Part shown: in pieces, positions 26,108 through 34,349 of the stretch
How the letters are laid out: each line of letters opens with the position of its first letter
How positions within the stretch are numbered: position 1 is the first letter of the stretch
The notes under the pieces: model-generated
The model's input: the letters and a program-made list of their open reading frames with translations, nothing else
What the model was told of the DNA's origin: nothing
Database searches by the model: none
Position numbers and translations under genes: made by a program
NCBI RefSeq assembly: GCF_900230225.1
Contig: NZ_OCNH01000002.1
Span: 311,844-375,843, forward strand
Length of the DNA: 64,000 bases
Direction: 5' to 3'
Source: Spirosoma fluviale
Lineage (GTDB): Bacteria; Bacteroidota; Bacteroidia; Cytophagales; Spirosomataceae

Positions 26108-27970
26108 ATGAAAACCATATTTCGTAAAAAATATAGCGTGTGGCTGGGGCTTTCTCTGCTGCTTGTTTCGTCCAGTTGCAAAGAGCAGTTTCTGGATGAA
26201 ACCCCCGTTAGTTCGTTAACCACCGATGTATATTACAAAACAGAAGCGGGTTTCGAAGATCTGGTGCGGTCGTGTTACCCACTCTTGAGAAACATTCATC
26301 AAAACCGGGTGCTGGTGCTGAATGGCACGGATATTTTTGCCAACAACAGCGGCTGGAATCCATCGGCCGTTACGGGCAAAGAGAACCAGCCAAGCCAGTA
26401 CGATGTGTACGACTCCCGTTTCAATGCCACCCTGCCCGAAGCGCAGAGCCTTTGGACATTGTTGTACGCCGAAATTGCCCGCGCCAACACGGTACTTTCA
26501 CGGGCGGATGCCATCACGACAATGGCTTCTGCGCTGAAAGATGCACGGGTGTCGGAAGCGAAGTTCCTGCGGGCATTATGCCTGTTTTATGCCGTACAGC
26601 AATGGGGCGACATACCCATGCCGCTTGCCGAAATCACGACGCCGGCCAAAGATTTTCCACGAGTAGCCTCGGCGGAGGTGTACAAACAGATCGTTAACGA
26701 CTTACTCGACTGCGAAGCCAAACTTCCCGTTACGGCCTCTAACTATGGCCGAATCACGAAAGGGACCGCTCAGTTTTTACTGGCAAGGGTGTATCTGACA
26801 AGAGGGTGGAATTTCAATAATGCATTGGGCGGCACCAGTGCCGACTTTGATCTGGCACTACAATACGCCGACAAAGTCATTGACACGTATCCGCTGGCTG
26901 CCAATTACAAAGATCTTTTCCCGACTCGCTCAAATAATCCATTAACACAGTATACGGGGGCGCAGAATGACAAGAATGCAGAGATCGTTTTTGCCGTTCA
27001 GTATAATTCGGATGTGCTGACCAATAAAACCGATCCCGCTTTTACGCAGGATGCTGCGGGTGGAAACGACCTGCACTCCAAATTTGGTGCGAGCGGAGAG
27101 GGCTTTCCCGGAACCAAGGGGCGAACGACGGATTACAATCGTTGCTTAAATGTACACTGCCCAACAACCGCCGTTTACCGCTTTTTCGACCCCGAAAACG
27201 ACACGCGGTATGCCCATAATTTTGTGACCGTTGGCTATGCGTTGCAGGCGGTGAAAAACTTTAAAGCGTTGCCCGTTAGTAACCCTACGTTGCTGGTTAA
27301 TTATAACGCTGGCGATACGGTCATGCTGTGCCGCCCCTGGAACAACCCGGCTGTTAGCGCAACTGACCGGGGTGTAGATCTGGGTGGTAAGAAAAGCTAT
27401 GCGGTGATAAACACCAATGAGTTTGGTGGCGGCTATCCGATAGATAACTCTGGTTTGGCGGTTACCATGCCCCTGATGTGGAAATTCTGGCAGCCGGGTA
27501 TTCCGTATGGCGATGCGTTCGGGACGTTTAACGAGTGTATTTTCCGGTCGGCCGAAGCCTATCTGATTGCCGCCGAAGCCATCGTGAAAGGGGCCAAAGG
27601 TGGTAAGCTGGGAACGGCAGACGTGTACTATAACCGGATTCTCGACCGGGCACTGGGTACCAAAAAAGGTACAGACCCGAAATGCGCTGCCGCACCCGAA
27701 GATCAGAAATCACTCGCGGCCGTATCGTACCGGGCTACCCCCGCAAACATCGCCATCGACCTGATCCTGGACGAACGCGCGCGGGAGTTCATGGGTGAAT
27801 ATAACCGCTGGTTCGACTTGAAACGGACAGGAAAACTGGTTGAACGGGTGAAGAAGTACAACCCCTGGACAAAAGGCCAGTCTATTTCGGCCATACACAA
27901 TCTTAGGCCTATTCCACAGGGTGAAATAGATTTGTCGTACCCCAAAATGACACAAAATCAGGGCTATTAA
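26108..27970 (+). CDS. susD: SusD/RagB glycan-binding outer-membrane lipoprotein
   Basis: Surface lipoprotein forming the lid of the SusC channel. The protein has 620 residues, with a lipobox at LLVSSSC (Cys near residue 24) followed by KEQFLDETPVSSLTTD, the classic SusD opening. Tetratricopeptide-like helices and the C-terminal ILDERAREFMGEYNRWFDLK signature (about 558-577) are present, with PIPQGEIDL near the end. It starts 19 bp after susC. Ligand specificity cannot be read, but the adjacent GH95, GH92 and GH27 genes suggest a fucose/mannose/galactose-containing glycan. Confidence 0.95.
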   Translation: MKTIFRKKYSVWLGLSLLLVSSSCKEQFLDETPVSSLTTDVYYKTEAGFEDLVRSCYPLLRNIHQNRVLVLNGTDIFANNSGWNPSAVTGKENQPSQYDVYDSRFNATLPEAQSLWTLLYAEIARANTVLSRADAITTMASALKDARVSEAKFLRALCLFYAVQQWGDIPMPLAEITTPAKDFPRVASAEVYKQIVNDLLDCEAKLPVTASNYGRITKGTAQFLLARVYLTRGWNFNNALGGTSADFDLALQYADKVIDTYPLAANYKDLFPTRSNNPLTQYTGAQNDKNAEIVFAVQYNSDVLTNKTDPAFTQDAAGGNDLHSKFGASGEGFPGTKGRTTDYNRCLNVHCPTTAVYRFFDPENDTRYAHNFVTVGYALQAVKNFKALPVSNPTLLVNYNAGDTVMLCRPWNNPAVSATDRGVDLGGKKSYAVINTNEFGGGYPIDNSGLAVTMPLMWKFWQPGIPYGDAFGTFNECIFRSAEAYLIAAEAIVKGAKGGKLGTADVYYNRILDRALGTKKGTDPKCAAAPEDQKSLAAVSYRATPANIAIDLILDERAREFMGEYNRWFDLKRTGKLVERVKKYNPWTKGQSISAIHNLRPIPQGEIDLSYPKMTQNQGY

Positions 27971-27986
27971 GGGAATTGGCTAGCTA

Positions 27987-28025
27987 GAAAAGGAGGGGGA
28001 GATTTTTACATCCTTCTCCTTTTTC
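27987..28025 (+). terminator. Hairpin/terminator after susD
   Basis: GAAAAGGAG pairs with CTCCTTTTTC across a 20-nt loop; T-rich right arm. It may end or attenuate the susCD transcript before the enzyme genes. Confidence 0.6.
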
Positions 28026-28042
28026 ATTTCAGCAAAAAAACT

Positions 28043-28079
28043 GGTTGTAATGCCGACTGTCCCGGTCGGTACTACAACC
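28043..28079. repeat. Intergenic palindrome, GACCGGGACGGTC family (short form)
   Basis: GGTTGTA..TGCCGAC at the left and GGTCGG..CTACAACC at the right form an imperfect hairpin sharing the core of the repeats at 2731, 51348 and 52789. The inner stem is shortened. Confidence 0.65.
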
Positions 28080-28150
28080 GTCCCGGCACCACATTTCATC
28101 AGTAGCAACTTGACCCGTAAAGCGTTTCCGATTTTTACAAAATCATCCTA

Positions 28151-29521
28151 ATGAGAACATTAGTAACCGTTTGCCTGATAACCCTCGTCGCCGTTAACAG
28201 CCTGGCCCAGGTGCCGTGGAAGAATCTTTATAATGGGAAAGATCTGAAAGGGTGGGTAAAGCGAAATGGGAATGCGGACTATAAACTAACGAATACGGCC
28301 ATCATTGGCGTTTCGCAACTCAATACACCCAACACCTTCCTATGCACCGAAGAAACCTACGGCGATTTCGTACTGGAAATGGACGTAAAAGTAGAGCCCG
28401 GACTCAACTCAGGCATTCAAATCAGAAGCCTGAGCGACCCCGCTTTTAATAATGGGCGTGTTCACGGCTACCAGATCGAGATCGACCCCGGCGACCGGGC
28501 GTGGAGCGGTGGTATTTACGACGAAGCCCGCAATGGCTGGCTCTATCCGCTATCCATCAATCCGAAAGGGCAGAAGGCGTTCAAAAACGGGCAATGGAAC
28601 AAGTACCATATCGAAGCCATTGGCCCGCGTCTGAAAACCTGGATCAACGGCATCCCCTGTGCCAACGTGCTCGACCCGCAAACCGCCCGCGGCTTCATCG
28701 CCTTGCAGGTACACCAGATCAAGCGCGAAGATCAGAACGGCCTGACCGTTCAATGGCGCAACATCCGCATCGCTACGGAGAACCTGAAAGAGGCCGTTTG
28801 GTCGGGTGGCGAGGACATCGAAGAAGTGAATTACCTGCCTAACCAACTGTCTGACAATGAAAAACGGAAAGGCTGGCGGTTGCTGTGGGACGGTAAAACC
28901 CCGGCTGGCTGGCGAGTGGCCAATGGCGATAATTTTCCAACGGCAGGCTGGGCTATTCAGGATGGTGTATTGAAAGTGCTGGGGTCTAAAAAAGACAGCA
29001 TTCGCAAAGGGGGCGATATTATAACCGATCAGTCGTTCGCGAATTTCGAACTGGAACTGGATTTCAAACTAACCACGGGTGGCAACAGTGGCGTAAAATA
29101 CTTTGTGGTTGAAGACCGGAAGAAAAAGCCGGGTACCGGTGCAGGACCGGAATTTCAGATTCTGGACGATAAAGTCCACCCCGACGCCAAAGAAGGCGTT
29201 AACGGCAACCGGACAACCGGCTCACTCTACGACCTCATCACCGCCGAAAACCTCTCGGAAGGCAACACCGATAAGCGCATGAATCCGCCGGGGAAGTGGA
29301 ATAAAATGCGGATTGTGTCGAAAGACGGTCATGTAGAGCACTGGCTCAATAACCTCAAACTGGTGGAATATGACCGCTATTCGCAGATTTTCCGCAATCT
29401 GGTAGCTAAGAGCAAATACAATACCTACCCCAATTTTGCGCAGGCATCATCCGGCCATATTCTGTTTCAGGATCACGGCGATGAAGTGCATTTCCGGAGC
29501 ATCAAGATTCGGGAGTTGTAA
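28151..29521 (+). CDS. Secreted protein with two DUF1080 (3-keto-disaccharide hydrolase) domains
   Basis: A 456-residue protein with a signal peptide ending at NSLAQ. It contains two jelly-roll DUF1080 domains: about 22-200 (WKNLYNGKDLKGWVKRNG, GDFVLEMDVKVEPGLNSGIQ, GYQIEIDPGDR) and about 235-455 (GWRLLWDGKTPAGWR, FELELDFKLTTGGNSGVKYF, GPEFQILDDKVHPDA). The Pfam family is now named 3-keto-disaccharide hydrolase, acting after C3 oxidation of a sugar. In this PUL, Gfo/Idh/MocA and cytochrome c dehydrogenases could supply the keto-sugar. Tandem duplication of the domain is common in Bacteroidota. Exact substrate unknown. Confidence 0.88.
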   Translation: MRTLVTVCLITLVAVNSLAQVPWKNLYNGKDLKGWVKRNGNADYKLTNTAIIGVSQLNTPNTFLCTEETYGDFVLEMDVKVEPGLNSGIQIRSLSDPAFNNGRVHGYQIEIDPGDRAWSGGIYDEARNGWLYPLSINPKGQKAFKNGQWNKYHIEAIGPRLKTWINGIPCANVLDPQTARGFIALQVHQIKREDQNGLTVQWRNIRIATENLKEAVWSGGEDIEEVNYLPNQLSDNEKRKGWRLLWDGKTPAGWRVANGDNFPTAGWAIQDGVLKVLGSKKDSIRKGGDIITDQSFANFELELDFKLTTGGNSGVKYFVVEDRKKKPGTGAGPEFQILDDKVHPDAKEGVNGNRTTGSLYDLITAENLSEGNTDKRMNPPGKWNKMRIVSKDGHVEHWLNNLKLVEYDRYSQIFRNLVAKSKYNTYPNFAQASSGHILFQDHGDEVHFRSIKIREL

Positions 29522-29529
29522 TCTTTTAC

Positions 29530-29622
29530 CGGACAGCATCCCTGCTGTTCAGCCGTCAGGCTAAAATAACGAGTACATAACGCTTTCTTAGCCTTGCGGC
29601 TGGACAGCAGGGATGCTGTCCG
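29530..29622. repeat. Long intergenic palindrome, GGACAGCATCCCTGCTGTCC type
   Basis: Arms 29530-29563 and 29589-29622 (34 nt each) match with three mismatches around a 25-nt AT-rich loop. Each arm contains its own smaller palindrome (GACAGCATCCCTGCTGT), so several structures compete. Confidence 0.8.
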
Positions 29623-29644
29623 ATACATCTAAGCTACCCCAACC

Positions 29645-31351
29645 ATGAACCGTCGACATTTCGTAACCCTGAGCGCTAGCTCCTTAACCCTGATACCAAC
29701 GTTGGGCTTTAGCGAACTGGTTAACCGCGCTCCCCGCAAACCAGCCTGGCTGCTCGACTGGATCGCAATCAACGACCAGCAGTTGCCCAACTACGCACCC
29801 ATAAAGGTTACGGATGCCAACAGCCGATACGCGGGTGGCTATATGAATGACGCCGACATGCCGAATCCGCACAGTACAAGTGGGTTTCTGATGAAAGCTA
29901 GCATGCTGTTTGCCACGCCTGAATCGAAGTACTACCAATCGAAGAGCCTGCTTGCCGAAATCGAAGCAGCAGCCCGTGCTATGCTCAAGTTTCAGCACAG
30001 CGACGGAACGATTGATCTGCTCGATACCAATTTCCATTCCACACCCGACACCGCTTTCGTGCTGGAAAACATCGTTCCGGCTTATAAATCTCTTAACGAG
30101 TCGAATGCCAAAGGCACCAGCACGGCCATTGGGTTGATAAAAGCCTTTCTGACCAACGCCGGTGAAGCGCTGATTGTGGGCGGCATTCACACGCCCAATC
30201 ACCGCTGGGTGGTTTCGGCGGCCCTGACCAAGTTAAATGAGCTATTCCCGAATCCAAGGTATACCAAACGCATCGACCAGTGGCTGGCCGAACACATCGA
30301 CCTTGATCCCGACGGGCAGTTCAACGAAAAGAGCACTAACAGCTATTCGCCCATCGTCGACCGGTCGCTGATCATCGTCGCTCGTGGCCTGAAAAAGCCT
30401 GAGCTTTTCGAGCCCGTCCGGCGGAATCTGATGATGACGCTCTACTACGTACATCCCAATGGCGAGGTGGTAACGGAGGGCTCGAACCGGCAGGATAAGG
30501 GCACCATCGGCAATATGGCGAAGTATTATTATTGCTACCGCTACATGGCGTTGCTCGACAAAAATGGTGAGATGGCGGCTATGTGTCGGCTTATCGAAAA
30601 GACCTGTCCGAAGGAACAACTGGCCGGGTACCTCGATTATTTTCTGGAAGACCCGACGCTCTGGAATGAACTGCCCGCCAGCAAACCGCTACCAACCAGT
30701 TACGTCAAAGCGTTTCCGTATTCGGGCGTGGTGCGTATCCGGCGGGAGGGGTGGGACGCTACATTGTTGTCGAATAACGCGGGCTGGCTCACCTTCCACA
30801 AAGGCAACGCCATTTTGCAGGGGATGCGGGTAGTCGCGTCGTTTTTCGGGAAAGGGCAGTTTCAGACCGAGAAAATTGAGCAGCAAGGTGCTTCCTGGGT
30901 GATGCGTAAGTCGCTGGAGGGGCCATACTATCAACCTATTGCGGCTGATAAAATTGATGCCAATGGCGACTGGGATAAAATGCCCAGAACCGACCGACCG
31001 CAAAGCGAAATCCAGAAAATGACGACCACTGTTACCGTTACGGAAGCCAATAACGGCCTGCGAATCGACATCGACCTATCGGGAACCGACAATGTTCCAG
31101 TGGCGTTGGAACTGATTTTCCGGCCGGGCGGAACGCTGGGGGGCGTTACCAAACACCCTAAAAAAGACAATGCCTTTCTCTTTTCGGACGAAGCGGGCAC
31201 GTATGCCGTTGGTAACGACATAATTCGGTTCGGCCCAGGGAAGGTGGAACACAAAGGTGTGCAACTGCGGGGAGCGTTGCCCGCTATGGATGCGCCAACC
31301 GTTTATTTGACGGGCTATACACCGTTTAAACACAGTATTTTTCTGGGGTAA
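29645..31351 (+). CDS. Secreted protein of unknown function with Tat-like signal, PUL-associated
   Basis: A 568-residue protein. It begins MNRRHFVTLSASSLTLIP, a plausible twin-arginine signal. Residues about 80-360 are helical with repeated hairpins (AAARAMLKFQHSDGTIDLLD, RWVVSAALTKLNELFPNPRY, GNMAKYYYCYRYMALLDK), as in an (alpha/alpha) toroid. The last 200 residues are beta-rich (LRIDIDLSGTDNVPVALELI, GPGKVEHKGVQL). This layout recalls heparinase II/III-type lyases and related polysaccharide-active proteins, but no catalytic motif is recognisable. Position between DUF1080 and GH95 genes supports a role in glycan breakdown. Family assignment is open. Confidence 0.55.
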   Translation: MNRRHFVTLSASSLTLIPTLGFSELVNRAPRKPAWLLDWIAINDQQLPNYAPIKVTDANSRYAGGYMNDADMPNPHSTSGFLMKASMLFATPESKYYQSKSLLAEIEAAARAMLKFQHSDGTIDLLDTNFHSTPDTAFVLENIVPAYKSLNESNAKGTSTAIGLIKAFLTNAGEALIVGGIHTPNHRWVVSAALTKLNELFPNPRYTKRIDQWLAEHIDLDPDGQFNEKSTNSYSPIVDRSLIIVARGLKKPELFEPVRRNLMMTLYYVHPNGEVVTEGSNRQDKGTIGNMAKYYYCYRYMALLDKNGEMAAMCRLIEKTCPKEQLAGYLDYFLEDPTLWNELPASKPLPTSYVKAFPYSGVVRIRREGWDATLLSNNAGWLTFHKGNAILQGMRVVASFFGKGQFQTEKIEQQGASWVMRKSLEGPYYQPIAADKIDANGDWDKMPRTDRPQSEIQKMTTTVTVTEANNGLRIDIDLSGTDNVPVALELIFRPGGTLGGVTKHPKKDNAFLFSDEAGTYAVGNDIIRFGPGKVEHKGVQLRGALPAMDAPTVYLTGYTPFKHSIFLG

Positions 31352-31367
31352 GGGATTCTGTTGTAAA

Positions 31368-31531
31368 CTACCCCACCCCAACCCCTCCCCTTGAAAAAAG
31401 GGGAGGGGCTAGAGAATGAGTGACTTTTTATTGTTTTAATAGCTGGTCATGAAAAAACGCTCATTATCTGTGAGAAAGGTGGTCGTTGTAGCCCCTCCAC
31501 TTTTTTTAGGGGAGGGGTTGGGGTGGGGTAG
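31368..31531. repeat. Nested inverted repeat of C/G tracts upstream of GH95
   Basis: The 23-nt arms 31368-31390 and 31509-31531 are perfect inverted copies 118 bp apart. Inside them lie smaller hairpins of CCCCTCCCC against GGGGAGGGG (31382-31408) and CCCCTCC against GGAGGGG (31491-31516). The structure forms the false upstream extension of the GH95 frame. Confidence 0.75.
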
Positions 31532-31568
31532 CTTGCTAGGAACCAGTTCTTATTGTTCCCTTACTACC

Positions 31569-34157
31569 ATGAGTCGATTAATTCATTTACTGTTTTTCCT
31601 ACTGCTTCCCGGCGTTCACTCGTTCGGGCAAAGCTCGTCGCAAACACTCTGGTACGACAAACCGGCCGCCGTTTGGTCGGAAGCATTGCCGCTGGGAAAT
31701 GGCTATATGGGCGCCATGGTGTTTGGCGATCCGGCGAAAGAACACCTGCAACTGAACGAAGGCACGCTCTATTCGGGCGACCCGACCGGTACGTTCAAAA
31801 CGGTTAATGTTCGAAAAGACTTTAAACAGGTCAGTGCGTTACTGGCCTCCGGCAACTATCAGGAAGCGCAGGCACTGATTGCCCGTGAATGGCTGGGTCG
31901 AAATCATCAGCTCTACCAGCCAATGGGCGATTTCTGGATCGACGTTGACCACAAAAATGCGCCTGTTTCGAACTACAAACGCCAACTCGATCTGGCAACG
32001 GCAACGGCTACCACCACCTATAAAGCGGACAACACAACCTACACCCGGACGTACTTTGCCAGCTATCCCGACCATGTGATTGTGGTGAAACTAACCGCCA
32101 ATGGCCCCGGCAAAATCAATTGTTCGTTCCATTTCTCGACGCCCCATAAACCAACGGCCAGCTACGTTGCGCAGGGCAATACACTGACGATGCGGGGAAA
32201 AGTGCCCGGCTTTGGCCTGAGACGCACGTTCGAACAGGTTGAAAAACTCGGTGATCAATATAAATACCCCGAAGTCTACGAGAAGAACGGCCAGCGCAAG
32301 CCGGGCGTTGAGAATATGCTGTACGACCGGGAGATAAACGGTCTGGGTATGTCGTTCGAAACGCGGGTGAAGGCCATTAACACGGGTGGGCGAGTGAGCA
32401 GCGGCAACGGAACACTAACTGTTCAGGACGCTTCAGAAGTTGTTTTTGTACTTTCGGCCGCAACAAGCTTCAATGGGTTCGACAAAAGCCCGGCCTACGA
32501 AGGCGTCGCCCCGAAACCTATCCTCGACCAACGGTTCAACATCATTGAGAAGAAACCATATGCCGAGTTGTACAGAACGCATTTGGCCGATTATAAAAAC
32601 CTGTTCGACCGGGTAGATCTCCAACTAGCCGCCGAAACGGAGCAATCGCAACTCCCGACCGATAAGCGGGTTGAGTCATTCTCGAATGGGAAAGACCCGG
32701 CTTTTGCCGCACTGTATTTCCAATATGGGCGTTATTTGATGATTGCCGGGTCGAGGCCGGGTGGTCAGCCGCTCAATTTGCAGGGCATCTGGAACGACCA
32801 GATGACACCGCCCTGGAATGGTGGCTACACCATCAACATCAACGCCCAGATGAACTACTGGCCCGCCGAACTGACCAACTTGTCAGAGTGTCAGGAACCG
32901 TTTTTCAAGGCGGTGAAGGAACTGGCCGTCAACGGGCGCGAAACGGCCCGGAACATGTACGGAAACGACGGTTGGGTAGCCCACCACAACATGGACATTT
33001 GGCGCCATGCTGAACCCATCGACAACTGCAACTGCGCCTTTTGGCCAATGGCAGCGGGTTGGCTAACGAGCCATTTCTGGGAGAAATACCTGTTCAACGG
33101 CGACAGGACCTTTCTCAAAAAAGACGTTTTCCCGTTGCTGAAAGGGGCGGTCCAGTTTTATCAGGGCTGGCTGGTGAAAAACGAGCAGGGCTATTTGGTA
33201 ACCCCGGTGGGCCACTCGCCCGAGCAGAATTTCCTGTACGATGGAAAGAAACAAGCTACATTCAGCCCCGGCCCAACGATGGATATGGCCATCATTCGGG
33301 AATCGTTTTCTCGCTATGTCGAAGCCTGTAAAACGCTGGGTATTGATGATGCGTTTACCACCGGAGTAAAGCAGAATCTGGGTCAGTTGTTGCCGTACCA
33401 GATCGGTAAATACGGCCAATTGCAGGAGTGGCAGGACGATTTTGCCGATGCCGACGTACAGCACCGCCATTTCTCGCACCTCTACGCCATGCACCCCAGC
33501 AACCAGATCAATACCCGGTCTACGCCCGAGCTGGCGGCTGCGGCCAAACGCGTGATGGAGCGCCGGGGTGATGGCGCAACGGGTTGGTCGATGGGCTGGA
33601 AAGTGAACGTCTGGGCCCGACTGCACGACGGTGACCACGCCCTGAAACTGATCACCAATTTATTCAAGTTGATCCGGACCGATTCAACGCATATGTCGGG
33701 CGGGGGAACGTACCCCAACCTGTTTTGCGCGCACCCGCCGTTTCAAATTGACGGAAATTTCGGGGCCACAGCGGGCATTGCCGAAATGCTGGTGCAAAGT
33801 CACGCGGGCGAAATTCATTTGCTTCCGGCTCTGCCCAAAGCTTGGCACACGGGCCGGGTAAAAGGTCTGAAAGCGCGGGGGGGATACACCGTCGATATGG
33901 AATGGAAAGCCGGTAAGTTGACCAAAGCCGTCGTGCATTCGGCCCTGGGCGGCAACTGCCGAATCCGAACGAATGACCAAATGACGGTGCAGCCAACGGG
34001 TCGTAGCTCTGGTCAGGCTGTAAACCCGCTATTCAGCTTTGTCGATGCGGGGAAACCGATCATTAAGGATCAAACCAAATTAGGGGAAATGCCTGCGGTA
34101 AAAGGGTTCACGATTGGTTTGAAGACAGAGAAAGGAAAACAATACGAAATTCGATAA
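31569..34157 (+). CDS. GH95 alpha-L-fucosidase (or related alpha-L-galactosidase)
   Basis: Inverting glycosidase removing terminal alpha-linked fucose, or L-galactose in some members. The protein has 862 residues from 31569 (MSRLIHLLFFLLLPG signal peptide). The frame is open from 31449, but that part encodes the C/G repeat and is not protein. GH95 hallmarks are present: LWYDKPAAVWSEALPLGNG, the NAQMNYWPAEL region with two catalytic Asn, HSPEQNF holding the general acid Glu, and HRHFSHLYAMHPSNQ. N-terminal beta-sandwich, (alpha/alpha)6 barrel and C-terminal beta domain are all intact. Part of the PUL enzyme run. Confidence 0.92.
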   Translation: MSRLIHLLFFLLLPGVHSFGQSSSQTLWYDKPAAVWSEALPLGNGYMGAMVFGDPAKEHLQLNEGTLYSGDPTGTFKTVNVRKDFKQVSALLASGNYQEAQALIAREWLGRNHQLYQPMGDFWIDVDHKNAPVSNYKRQLDLATATATTTYKADNTTYTRTYFASYPDHVIVVKLTANGPGKINCSFHFSTPHKPTASYVAQGNTLTMRGKVPGFGLRRTFEQVEKLGDQYKYPEVYEKNGQRKPGVENMLYDREINGLGMSFETRVKAINTGGRVSSGNGTLTVQDASEVVFVLSAATSFNGFDKSPAYEGVAPKPILDQRFNIIEKKPYAELYRTHLADYKNLFDRVDLQLAAETEQSQLPTDKRVESFSNGKDPAFAALYFQYGRYLMIAGSRPGGQPLNLQGIWNDQMTPPWNGGYTININAQMNYWPAELTNLSECQEPFFKAVKELAVNGRETARNMYGNDGWVAHHNMDIWRHAEPIDNCNCAFWPMAAGWLTSHFWEKYLFNGDRTFLKKDVFPLLKGAVQFYQGWLVKNEQGYLVTPVGHSPEQNFLYDGKKQATFSPGPTMDMAIIRESFSRYVEACKTLGIDDAFTTGVKQNLGQLLPYQIGKYGQLQEWQDDFADADVQHRHFSHLYAMHPSNQINTRSTPELAAAAKRVMERRGDGATGWSMGWKVNVWARLHDGDHALKLITNLFKLIRTDSTHMSGGGTYPNLFCAHPPFQIDGNFGATAGIAEMLVQSHAGEIHLLPALPKAWHTGRVKGLKARGGYTVDMEWKAGKLTKAVVHSALGGNCRIRTNDQMTVQPTGRSSGQAVNPLFSFVDAGKPIIKDQTKLGEMPAVKGFTIGLKTEKGKQYEIR

Positions 34158-34180
34158 GAATGTGTTTTTGTGATCGCCTT

Positions 34181-34270
34181 TTTTGTCATCCCGACGCCAG
34201 GAGGGATCTTCGCTAGTAGCAGGCATTGTTAGCGTCTAGCGAAGATCCCTCTGACGTCGGGATGACAAAA
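34181..34270. repeat. Long palindrome, AGGAGGGATCTTCG family
   Basis: Arms 34181-34215 and 34237-34270 pair with few mismatches over about 34 nt. The outer part reads GTCATCCCGACG and the inner part GAGGGATCTTCGCTA. The same inner core occurs at 45888-46004. Confidence 0.82.
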
Positions 34271-34349
34271 AACATCGGAATGACACAGGTTTGTCGATAA
34301 GCCCACTGCCTTGAAAAGCTAAAACCCTCAGTAGAGTTGATTTATAACT

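Noticed and set aside
31449-31568. Longer GH95 start at 31449
   Set aside because: The extra codons come from the C/G repeat, and a clean signal peptide begins at 31569.
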